DNA from: Pseudarthrobacter sp. NBSH8
Lineage (GTDB): Bacteria > Actinomycetota > Actinomycetes > Actinomycetales > Micrococcaceae
Direction: 5' to 3'
DNA: 64,000 nucleotides
Assembly (NCBI RefSeq): GCF_014217545.1
Contig: NZ_CP043178.1
Location: forward strand, 310,001 to 374,000
A program made the position numbers and the translations under genes. This document shows positions 17,861-25,252 of this stretch, piece after piece; the first letter of the stretch is position 1; each line of letters begins with the position of its first letter. The notes below the pieces were generated by a model. The model was not told the DNA's origin. It searched no databases and saw only the letters and a program-made list of their open reading frames with translations.

Positions 17861-19612
17861 GGGTGGCGGGGGTGGTGGTTTGAAGTAGTGGTTTTGTTGG
17901 GGTTTCTGGGTGGGGTCGATGTGGCGTGGGGGTGTGAACCAGGGGACGCCGTTGCGGGTGTGGATGGTCCATTGTTCTTTGTGGATGAGGTGGTGGTGAT
18001 GGGAGCAGAGCAGGGCGCCGTTGCCGACGTTGGTGGGTCCTTGTTGGGACCAGTAGGTGATGTGGTGTGCTTCGCACCAGGGGGCTGGGATGGTGCAGTT
18101 GGGGAAGGTGCAGCCTTGGTCGCGGGCGCTCAGGGCCAGGCGTTGGGTGGGGGTGAAGAGCCGGGTTTTGCGGCCGAGTTCCAGGATTTCGCCGTGGGTG
18201 CCGAGGAGGACGGGGATGATGTCGGCGTCGCAGGCGAGTTTGCGGAGGGTGGTTGCCGCGACGGGCCCGGTGAAGGTGAAGGTGCCCGTGCCCGTGCCCG
18301 CGCCTGTGCCCGTGCCTGCGCCGTTGCCGGCGTCCGTTCCTCTGCCTTGGGCTGTGGCTGGGTGGGGGAGGAGGTCGTGGTAGTTGATGGTGGCGAGGAT
18401 TTGGGGGCGGTTCCCGCCGGTGGTGGGGAGTTGGTTGGTGCTGAGGGCGGCTTTGAGGGCGCCGATGATGCCGTCGAGTTGTTTCTGGGAGCGGGTGCGC
18501 CGGTCCAGGTCGGGGTGTGCGTTCTGCCAGATGTCATTGCCTTGCCCGGTGGTGGGGGTGTCGGCTGCGGCTGCGGCTTCGGTGTCGCTGGCCGCCCCGG
18601 TCCCCATGCCGGTGGTCGTGCCTGTTTCTATGCCCGTGGTGGTGCGGGGGTTGGTGGCGGCGTTCATGACGGTGGCGAGGTGTTCGTATTGGTCGGTGGT
18701 GGCGAATATTTCGAGGTGGTGAAGGCCGCGGCGGGGTTTGCGGATGAATGCGCCTTGGGTGTGGCGGAGTGCTTCTTCGGTGGGTTCGGTGCCGTCGGCG
18801 TCGAGGGTGTCGGCCCAGCGGCGGGCGACGCGGGCGAGGAAGTCGGGGTCCGCGGTGGCGGCGGTGTGGGTGAGATCGTGTTCGATCCGGTCCAGGTTCT
18901 CCGGGGTGGTGTGGTGTTTGAGGCGGTCCAGGGTGGCGCTGATGATGGTCCCGGCGAGGGAGGACACCACGGGCCCAGGGACGGTGTCGTTGTCGCTGGT
19001 CTCTGCCGGGCCGTTCGTGGCCGGGGTGAGGGCCGCGGCGAGGTGTTCCCTCATTGGGGGTACGGGGTCTCCGGTGAGGGTGGTGGCCGGCAGGATGCTG
19101 TGGGCGAGGTGGATGCGGCGGGTGGCTTCGCTGCGTCCGATCCGGAGCCGGAGGCGCAGGAATTCGGCGGTGGTTTTGCAGCCGTCATCGGCCGGTGACC
19201 GCGGCACCGGGCATCTGGTTCCACCGGTGTCGGTGGCTGTCTCCGGGGTTCCGGCGGTTCCGGCGGGCCAGACGGCGTCGGTTTCGTGGACGGTTTCGAC
19301 GCCGTTGTCCCACCCGGTGATCCAGCCTCGGGTGGTCCGGGTGGTTGCGGCGGCGGCGGTGATGGCCTGGGTGCGGGTGCGGTCCACGGCGCCGGCGGCG
19401 AGGATCTGTAGGTAGTCCACGGTGCGGGAAAGGTCCTCGACGAAGCCGGCGAAATCGGCGGCGTCGATGTAGCCGGCCATCGCCAGCGTCCCGGGGGCAG
19501 AAGCGGCGGCAGCGTTCACCGCGGCGATCGCCGCAGCCACCCCGGTGTCGGGCGTCAGCACAGCGGCGGTGGTGCCGCCGTCGTCCGCAAGCTGATCCCC
19601 GAAAGCTTCCAT
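17849..19612 (-). CDS. DUF222 / HNH endonuclease signature protein
   Basis: Proteins of this type, an N-terminal DUF222 domain followed by a C-terminal HNH nuclease motif, occur in many copies in Actinobacteria; their biological role is unsettled. The 587-aa product from the ATG at 19612 has an Ala/Thr-rich helical N-terminal half. The HNH module near 500-560 shows CTFPNCTIPAPWCEAHHI and GNGALLCSHHHHLIH, with paired cysteines and histidines. A low-complexity stretch of Gly-Thr-Gly-Ala repeats (positions 18265-18345) separates the parts. The frame is open upstream to 19771, but that part overlaps the divergent DM13 gene. Two long plus-strand frames on the same bases are shadows. Confidence 0.85.
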   Translation of the reverse strand: MEAFGDQLADDGGTTAAVLTPDTGVAAAIAAVNAAAASAPGTLAMAGYIDAADFAGFVEDLSRTVDYLQILAAGAVDRTRTQAITAAAATTRTTRGWITGWDNGVETVHETDAVWPAGTAGTPETATDTGGTRCPVPRSPADDGCKTTAEFLRLRLRIGRSEATRRIHLAHSILPATTLTGDPVPPMREHLAAALTPATNGPAETSDNDTVPGPVVSSLAGTIISATLDRLKHHTTPENLDRIEHDLTHTAATADPDFLARVARRWADTLDADGTEPTEEALRHTQGAFIRKPRRGLHHLEIFATTDQYEHLATVMNAATNPRTTTGIETGTTTGMGTGAASDTEAAAAADTPTTGQGNDIWQNAHPDLDRRTRSQKQLDGIIGALKAALSTNQLPTTGGNRPQILATINYHDLLPHPATAQGRGTDAGNGAGTGTGAGTGTGTFTFTGPVAATTLRKLACDADIIPVLLGTHGEILELGRKTRLFTPTQRLALSARDQGCTFPNCTIPAPWCEAHHITYWSQQGPTNVGNGALLCSHHHHLIHKEQWTIHTRNGVPWFTPPRHIDPTQKPQQNHYFKPPPPPPQRE

Positions 19613-19734
19613 AGGAATACTCTGCCGTAGGGGTACGACATTTATGCGCCTACTGCGGCCGTCGCCCAAAACGCCGCACGCCCAGTTGTGGCTGGTGCGT
19701 TGCGGCGGACGGCGGATACGCGGACGATGAGTCC

Positions 19735-20331
19735 ATGACGGGAAAGCCCATGAGCGGAACGCAAACTCCAAACCGACGCCGGATCTGGATCGTCGCTGTG
19801 GTGGCCGTCGCAGCGGTAGGACTGGTGCTTGGGCTTGTGTTGTTCAAGCCCTGGCTTCTCTTTGTGGATGTGAAGGTGGATGAACAGCTTCCCATCGTGG
19901 CCAGCGGTCCACCGCTAGCACAACCTGCCACGCCTACACCCTTTGCGCCGACGCAGACGCCGGCACCCGTGCCTGCAGGTCCGGTGCAGCTTGCTGTGGG
20001 TACTTTGATCAGCCATGAACACGCCACCACGGGAACTGTCCGGATCGTCCAGCAGCCTGACGGTGCCAGGCTACTCTCGCTCGAAAACCTGGCTACGTCC
20101 AACGGTCCGGACGTGCACGTCTGGTTAAGTGCCGCGCACGTGGTGGAAGGGACGGCCGGGTGGTTCACTGCCGGCTCCGCTGATTACTACGACCTCGGCC
20201 TGATCAAGGGAAATCTGGGCAATCAGGTTTACCAGCTTCCCACCGACGTGGATCTGTCGAAGTACCGCTCGGTTGATCTGTGGTGCGTTCAGTTCAGCGT
20301 GTCGTTCGGTGCTGCCGAGCTGGCCACCTGA
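19735..20331 (+). CDS. DM13 domain membrane-anchored protein
   Basis: The 198-aa product has a short basic N-terminus, one transmembrane helix (about residues 17-38), a Pro/Thr-rich linker and a C-terminal DM13 domain, recognisable from GPDVHVWLS, DLGLIKGNLGNQVYQLP and SVDLWCVQFSVSFGAAEL. DM13 domains are extracellular and have been proposed to take part in redox or electron-transfer chemistry. The start could also be the ATG six codons in. A strong terminator follows at 20360-20403. Confidence 0.85.
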   Translation: MTGKPMSGTQTPNRRRIWIVAVVAVAAVGLVLGLVLFKPWLLFVDVKVDEQLPIVASGPPLAQPATPTPFAPTQTPAPVPAGPVQLAVGTLISHEHATTGTVRIVQQPDGARLLSLENLATSNGPDVHVWLSAAHVVEGTAGWFTAGSADYYDLGLIKGNLGNQVYQLPTDVDLSKYRSVDLWCVQFSVSFGAAELAT

Positions 20332-20359
20332 GTCAGGGCATGCGGCCATGACCTGAGAC

Positions 20360-20403
20360 GTTGTTGGCCGCCGCGTCCCCCAAGGAGCGCGGCGGCCAGC
20401 AAC
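20360..20403 (+). terminator. Rho-independent terminator after the DM13 gene
   Basis: GTTGTTGGCCGCCGCG (20360-20375) pairs over 16 positions, with one G-T, with CGCGGCGGCCAGCAAC (20388-20403). A run of five T follows from about 20409. Confidence 0.88.
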
Positions 20404-20482
20404 GACCATTTTTAGCACAATTTCAACGTGGTTTCCTTGTCACACGGCGAATCCCGCGTAACGTCCCCGCAACGATCCCGGA

Positions 20483-20917
20483 TCATTCCCGCCGGGGGTC
20501 AACGCTCGTCGCTGCGCCGGCAGTAGTGGCGCCGCCTTCACCGGTCCAGTCTTGGCCCTCGTTGTCATTGAACGCGGGGTCGGACTCGACGTCCGATGTT
20601 CCCAGGTTCACCGATTCACCCACCGAAGTGCCGGCGTCGGACGTTTTGGACTTGCTGTTACCCGACGCGGCGTCGTGGTGGACGGCGGAGCTGATGACTG
20701 TGCCCGTCCGGCGCGCGGCCTCACCCAGCTGGTCCGCCACGTCGGGAGCCTTCTCCCTGATGGCCTCCGCGGCAGCACTGACTTTGTCCTGGACCGGCTT
20801 GCTGTCCCAGATACTCGCAGCCCTGGCCTTGAGCTTGTCGTACGCTGCCCGGCCAGACCGTGATCCCAGGACGTAACCAGCCGCGATTCCAATACCTAAA
20901 AGAAGTTTTGATTTCAT
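20483..20917 (-). CDS. Small YtxH-like membrane-associated protein
   Basis: The 144-aa protein begins with a short hydrophobic segment holding a glycine pattern (LLLGIGIAAGYVLGSRSGRAAYDKL, read in parts), as in YtxH-like stress proteins. A charged helical region to about residue 70 and a long low-complexity Ser/Asp/Gly tail follow. A single N-terminal anchor with a cytoplasmic helix is likely. The adjacent GlsB/YeaQ-type gene on the same strand also suggests an envelope-stress role, but no function is established. The start ATG at 20917 is preceded by GAGCAGGAGTTCACT. Confidence 0.72.
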   Translation of the reverse strand: MKSKLLLGIGIAAGYVLGSRSGRAAYDKLKARAASIWDSKPVQDKVSAAAEAIREKAPDVADQLGEAARRTGTVISSAVHHDAASGNSKSKTSDAGTSVGESVNLGTSDVESDPAFNDNEGQDWTGEGGATTAGAATSVDPRRE

Positions 20918-20978
20918 AGTGAACTCCTGCTCGTTGAGAAGGTGTCAGTCCCCGACCCGAGTGGCAGGGGGAAAGAAA

Positions 20979-21006
20979 ACCGGCCCCGGGAGGTCCCGGG
21001 GCCGGT
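20979..21006 (-). terminator. Rho-independent terminator of the GlsB/YeaQ-type gene
   Basis: ACCGGCCCCGGG and CCCGGGGCCGGT form a perfect 12-bp stem with a 4-nt loop. Read on the minus strand it is followed by TTTTCTTT, so it terminates the gene ending at 21026. Confidence 0.87.
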
Positions 21007-21025
21007 GTTCATGCCGGTAACGAAG

Positions 21026-21292
21026 TTAGCTGCGAACGCTGCGCTTCGTGATCATGCCGTAAACAAGCAGCACGATGATCGAGCCGGCGATCGCGAGCAA
21101 CCAGGTCTGCAGCGAGAAGAACTCCTGCAGGCCGGTACCGAAAATCATTCCGCCAAGCCAGCCGCCGAGGAACGCGCCGACGACGCCCAGGACGAGGGTG
21201 ATGATCCAGCCGCCACCCTGCTTGCCTGGAAGGATTGCCTTAGCGATGGCGCCGGCAATAAGGCCAAGAATCAAAAATGCAAAGAAACCCAT
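21026..21292 (-). CDS. GlsB/YeaQ/YmgE family stress response membrane protein
   Basis: The 88-aa protein is almost entirely membrane-embedded, with three hydrophobic segments rich in glycine: ILGLIAGAIAKAILPGK, the GGWIITLVLGVVGAFLGGWLGG helix pair, and a C-terminal segment before the basic tail KRSVRS. This is the transglycosylase-associated (GlsB/YeaQ/YmgE) family, induced by general stress in many bacteria but of unknown activity. The start ATG at 21292 has AGGAAGGAA upstream; a longer frame to 21361 is not supported. Confidence 0.9.
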   Translation of the reverse strand: MGFFAFLILGLIAGAIAKAILPGKQGGGWIITLVLGVVGAFLGGWLGGMIFGTGLQEFFSLQTWLLAIAGSIIVLLVYGMITKRSVRS

Positions 21293-21426
21293 TTTTTCAT
21301 TCCTTCTTCCTACATCAAGGAGGTACCCGGATCCCGGGGACGCTTCATCCTTCTGCCTCAATCCTAATCATGCTTAGTATCTTTTCGCCACTCCGCATCC
21401 TCGCAAGAAGCATGTCCGCGGCCCTC

Positions 21427-22260
21427 TCAGTGCCCTGTCGCGTCCGAATCGTTGCCGGCGCCTGGCCCCTCGTCCAGGATGGCAAGTTCCGCGAGATCCT
21501 GCCGGTCCAGGGCGAAGTCGAAGATGTCCAGGTTTTCCTGCATCCGCTCGGGATTTCCCGATTTGGGAATGACTGCAAGTCCCTGCTCAATATGCCAGCG
21601 CAGCACCAGTTGAGCCGGGGTCTTGTCGTATTTTTCGCCCAGCTGCGCAAGCAGGGGAGCGCCCAGCAGGCTGGCCCCTGACCCGCCCAGCGGACTGTAT
21701 GATTCTGTGACAATTCCGTGCCCGGCATTGAACTGCCGTTCCGCCTCGCGCGTAATCGCCGGGCTCAGCTGGATCTGGTTCACGGCAGGCACAACGTCGC
21801 TTCCAGCCAGCAGCCGTTCCAGGTGTGCCGGCTTGAAGTTGGAGACGCCGATGGACCGGGCTTTGCCCTCCGCCTGCAGCCGCTCGAACGTTTTCCACGT
21901 CGACACGAAATCATCCCGCGCCGGGAGCGGCCAGTGGATCAGGAGCAGGTCCACGTAGTCCAGTCCCATGCGGGTCAGCGACCCCTCCAGCCCCGCCGCG
22001 GCGCGGTCCTCGCCTTGGAACTGGCCATCCAGCTTGGTGGTGACGAAGATTTCGCTTCGGTCCAGCCCTGATGAGCGGATGCCGTTCCCAACGCCTTCTT
22101 CATTGCCGTATTTCACTGCCGTATCGATGTGCCGGTACCCGGCTTCCAGGGCATGTACGACGGCGGCAGTCACCTGTTCGTCGTCCAGCGGCCAGGTACC
22201 GAGACCCAGCTGCGGGATGCTGTAGCCGTCATTGAGCATGATGAGCGGTGAGAGAGTCAT
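21427..22260 (-). CDS. Aldo/keto reductase
   Basis: The 278-aa NADPH-dependent oxidoreductase resembles 2,5-diketo-D-gluconate reductases. The TIM-barrel catalytic residues are visible: Asp and Tyr in DTAVKYGNEEG, Lys in VTTKLDGQF and His in LLIHWPLPARDD. The cofactor phosphate-binding region is AVIPKSGNPERMQEN. I choose the ATG at 22260; the frame extends to 22482 only because it crosses the 3' end of the rhamnogalacturonan lyase pseudogene in another frame. The natural substrate cannot be told from sequence. Confidence 0.9.
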   Translation of the reverse strand: MTLSPLIMLNDGYSIPQLGLGTWPLDDEQVTAAVVHALEAGYRHIDTAVKYGNEEGVGNGIRSSGLDRSEIFVTTKLDGQFQGEDRAAAGLEGSLTRMGLDYVDLLLIHWPLPARDDFVSTWKTFERLQAEGKARSIGVSNFKPAHLERLLAGSDVVPAVNQIQLSPAITREAERQFNAGHGIVTESYSPLGGSGASLLGAPLLAQLGEKYDKTPAQLVLRWHIEQGLAVIPKSGNPERMQENLDIFDFALDRQDLAELAILDEGPGAGNDSDATGH

Positions 22261-22390
22261 TTCAACAGTCTGCCGTGCTTTCGCCTTCCTAGCCTTCGAA
22301 TGCCCGGAGAATGTTTCCGGCCTGGTGGTTCGAGCACTGTTCGTGCCACGTTGGATGCCTGATCGGGCTTCTTTTGCTGGTCCAGGAACG

Positions 22391-24154
22391 TCACGAAGCG
22401 CTGGATGCCCTGCGCCGCCTGGGAGGCGCCAGGTAGAAGTCCGTGTAGGACGGCTGGTTGTAGCTGGTGTTCTGGCGAGCAACTTCCGCCCGGTACTGCG
22501 GGTCGTGCATGAGTGTGTAGAGCTTGTGGTTGGTCACTTCTGTACTCATGTACATCCGGAGCGCTGAGCTGTCGCCCGTCCGGACCAGCATTTCCTCGCG
22601 CCAGTCACCCACTACGTCAGCAACGAGGCTCGGCGTGCCTTTGGTGCCGTTGTTGGTCCGGGTGTCCGTGGCGGTGAGCAGCCTGCCGCGCTTCCAGTCG
22701 TCAATGGTGGGAGTCTGGTCCCCGGAGCCGCTGATGATCTGCGTCGTCATGTCGGCAGCCCATTTGATGCTCATGTTGGTGCCCGGGGTGGTGGCGGAGA
22801 GCTTGTCGCCGTCGGCCGACTGCATGCCAATGGCCCAGTTTTCAATGCCGGGCACGGCGGGATCCACGTCGCCGATCATGCCGCGGCCGGTGTCCTTCCC
22901 GGAGTAGGCGCCAAACAGCACCTCGCCGGTGGCGGCGTCGCGCATGGCGTAACCGTAGGGGGCGTAGGTGCCGCCCTCATGCACCGTGAAGATTTCCTTG
23001 CCGGGGCGGGCGGGATCGATGTCCGTGACATGCATGGCGTCGCCGTGGCCCAGCCGGGCCTCCTCTCCCGGGGTGGCGCTGCCGCCGGGCATGGTGTCGG
23101 ACGAGCTGTACAGCAGCGAGCCGTCGTCGTCGATCGTTGCCGAGCCGTACACAATTTCCTGCTTGCCATCACTGTCCACGTCGGAGGCGCTGAGGGAGTG
23201 GAAGCCCTGCGTGGTGAGCGTGCCGAACTCGGGGTCTGTGCCGTCCCGTCCGTGCGAGCTGTCGTTGAAAGGGTTGGTCATGGGCGTCCAGCCGGAGTCG
23301 ACATTCCAGACCGGGGAGAGGTTGGCGCCGTCCCAAGTGCAGGCCGCCAGCGTGCTGCGGGTGTAGTAGCCCCGCGCGAAAACAGCGGCGGGTCTCTTGC
23401 CGGCCAAATACGCGACGCCGGCCAGGAACCTGTCCACGCGGTTGCCGGGCTCGTTCGTGCCATGGCGTAGTCGCCCCACATCAGGCCGTCGTCGTGCCTG
23501 CCAGGCTCATACGCTACGGTCTTCAGTTCCATGCCCGTGGCGCCCTCAAAGACGGTGAGGTATTCCGGGCCGGAAACGATGAAGCCCTCAAAGGCCCGTA
23601 ACACGTTCCGGACGCTCTGGGCCGGGGCGTAGACATCCATGAAGTAGTCCGTCACCGCTTCGGCATCTGACCGGGACAGCGGGTACTGGTGGTGCGGGGC
23701 GATGCCGAACGCTTCCTCCAAGGTGGCGGGCCAGTTGCCGGCCTTGATCTCAGGGTGGTCGCTCCAGCCCATGACCGTGTCCACCATGTGCTGGTAGTAG
23801 TCGGCTGCCGCCGAGCCGTCCGCATAGTAGGAGGTGGTCTTGGTTCCCGTGGCTGTCTTGAATATCATCTCCGAGCGTCCGTCGCCGTCGAAGTCGTTCA
23901 CCAGCATCTGGGTGTAGTGGGCGCCGGACCGGATGTCGACGCCGAGGTCGATCCGGTGGAGCAGTGTGCCGTCAGCCTTGTAGGTGTCCACGTGGGTGTT
24001 GCCCGTGTAGCCCACATGGGAGACGTCCTTGGAGTTGTTCGGATCCCACTTGACCATGAACTCGTACTGGCCATCCCCGTCGACATCTCCGACCGAAGCA
24101 TCGTTGCCGACCTGGAACGTCCGGTTCGCAGCCAAGGGCCGACGTTCGCAGTGA
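22391..24154 (-). pseudogene. PL11 rhamnogalacturonan lyase, truncated by an IS and frameshifted
   Basis: Family PL11 lyases cut the rhamnogalacturonan I backbone of pectin. The minus strand from about 24154 encodes typical PL11 sequence (AANRTFQVGNDASVGDVDGD, then FDGDGRSEMIFKTATG and LMWGDYAM). One base seems lost near 23455: the protein continues in another frame as EPGNRVDRFLAGVAYL through FGAYSGKDTGRGMIGDVD and ADVVGDWREEMLV to about 22430. The C-terminal end at 22391 also looks shifted. The N-terminus and signal peptide are missing because IS3-family sequence begins at about 24155. With the GH51 remnant this is a second dead pectin-side-chain gene. Confidence 0.83.
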
Positions 24155-24344
24155 GATGTGTCAAGGAAGTGAGACAGTCGGTGGGTTTTTCAGGGTTAGG
24201 CAGCGCCCGGAAGTCGGCTGCTGCCGGTCTTGAAGCCGGCTATCGCGGTGGCCGGCGGCAGCCCGTCGTTGTTCGTGTGCGGGCGCCAGCGGTCGTAGAA
24301 CACCTCGATGTAGCGCATGAGGCCACGCCGGGCTGACTGCCTCG
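24155..24344 (-). mobile_element. IS3-family insertion sequence fragment (transposase 3' end)
   Basis: The minus strand ends with RYIEVFYDRWRPHTNND, matching the C-terminal integrase-core segment of IS3-family OrfB, and stops at the TAA at 24196-24198. About 40 bp beyond, starting near TGAGATGTGTCAAGG, is the likely terminal end, which directly adjoins the broken PL11 gene. Everything upstream of the last 45 or so codons is gone, replaced by IS110-type sequence. Confidence 0.7.
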
Positions 24345-24714
24345 TGGCCCGCGCCTGGACCACCCGGCGGTGTTGGATCTACTGCGGGCCTGGCCGACGC
24401 CAGAAGCCTTGCGCGATGCGGGTCGGCGCCGGATCGGGAACCCGGCTCAAGAAGCTTTCGCCCCGGATGGGTGAACGCCTCGCCGGCGAGATCATCGACG
24501 CCTGGATCAGCAAACGGTCACCGTGATCGACCCGAACGCGGCCACGATCGTCCTGCCCAGCTCGCCCGGATGCTTGCCGCGAATCGCGGGACGCCGTCTT
24601 CGCCGGGTCGAGGCCCTTGTGAAGGCCCACCCGCTTCACCAGGTCCTGACGTCACTCCCGGCGGTGGGCGTCAGGACCGCAGCACGGATCCTGGCCCGGC
24701 CGAACAAGACCTAG
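24345..24714 (+). mobile_element. IS110-family transposase fragment (C-terminal part)
   Basis: Three plus-strand pieces in changing frames match the C-terminal half of IS110-type transposases: LDHPAVLDLLRAWPTPEALR, then GTRLKKLSPRMGERLAGEI, then VKAHPLHQVLTSLPAVGVRTAARI, the conserved helix-hairpin-helix-like region with the Ser/Pro-Gly motif. The element lacks both ends and carries at least two frameshifts, so it is dead. The N-terminal half of a similar transposase is at 29321-29640. Confidence 0.78.
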
Positions 24715-24769
24715 TCACCCCTCGGATTAAGCGTCCACCTCTTGCATGTTGGTTGCCGGGCACTTATTG

Positions 24770-24787
24770 TTGTTAATCGATTAACGA
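24770..24787. promoter_or_regulatory. LacI-type operator 1 (upstream of GH35)
   Basis: TTGTTAA TCGA TTAACGA contains a perfect 14-bp palindrome (24772-24785) with the central CG of LacI-family operators. It matches the site at 30224-30241 in 16 of 18 positions. It lies about 450 bp before the GH35 start and 195 bp before the ATG at 24965. The repressor at 34191-35210 is the natural candidate to bind it. Confidence 0.68.
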
Positions 24788-24964
24788 TGATGTTCAGGTC
24801 ACATGTTGGAAGGGTGGAGAAAGTCGTGGAGAGCCATCTTGCCCAAGCGGCGGGCTGGGGAATCATTTGCAGAGTGATAGGGACCTGCTGCAACAGTGGA
24901 CCCTCCCGGCCGATGTTTTGTAGCGACGATAATCCCGCCTTCCAAAGGAATGAGGAGAATTCAA

Positions 24965-25252
24965 ATGACCAAATCTGAGGTGTCCGTCGACCGGCGGTGC
25001 ATTCATGGACGTCGAACTGACCCTCCAGCCTTTGGGGGCTGGGCATCCTCTCGTCTGAACCGGATGTGTCGCGTAACCTGTCGCGTTCGGTCACTCTTGA
25101 TGCCGATGCGTAACGGCCAGTCGGATCGGCCCCCTGGGGCACGGGTCTGCCGGAGCAGACCCAGCTGGTTCCCGGCCCCACAGACAGCTGATCGCTGCAA
25201 ACGCCCGTCAGGATCGATTTCGAGGAGCACTGTACATCGTGAATCGCTATAA
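24965..25252 (+). CDS. Possible small or remnant ORF with a good ribosome site
   Basis: An ATG at 24965 is preceded by GAGGAG at an ideal seven-base spacing, downstream of operator 1. The 95-aa frame begins TKSEVSVDRR, is Arg-rich, and ends 14 bp inside the GH35 gene. I see no homology or codon-phase signal. It may be the 5' stub of a deleted gene whose operator and leader now serve GH35. The surrounding 24788-24964 and 25000-25238 hold no other gene. Confidence 0.2.
   Translation: MTKSEVSVDRRCIHGRRTDPPAFGGWASSRLNRMCRVTCRVRSLLMPMRNGQSDRPPGARVCRSRPSWFPAPQTADRCKRPSGSISRSTVHRESL

Noticed and set aside
18265..18345. Possible CRISPR-like or tandem DNA repeat
   Set aside because: The repeat units are a few bases long, in frame within the HNH gene, and lack spacers; it is a low-complexity coding tract.
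17750..19198. 482-codon plus-strand frame
   Set aside because: Val/Gly-rich shadow of the DUF222-HNH gene.
22261..22482. Extended N-terminus for the aldo/keto reductase
   Set aside because: These codons overlap the end of the PL11 pseudogene in another frame and look unlike the family start; ATG 22260 fits.
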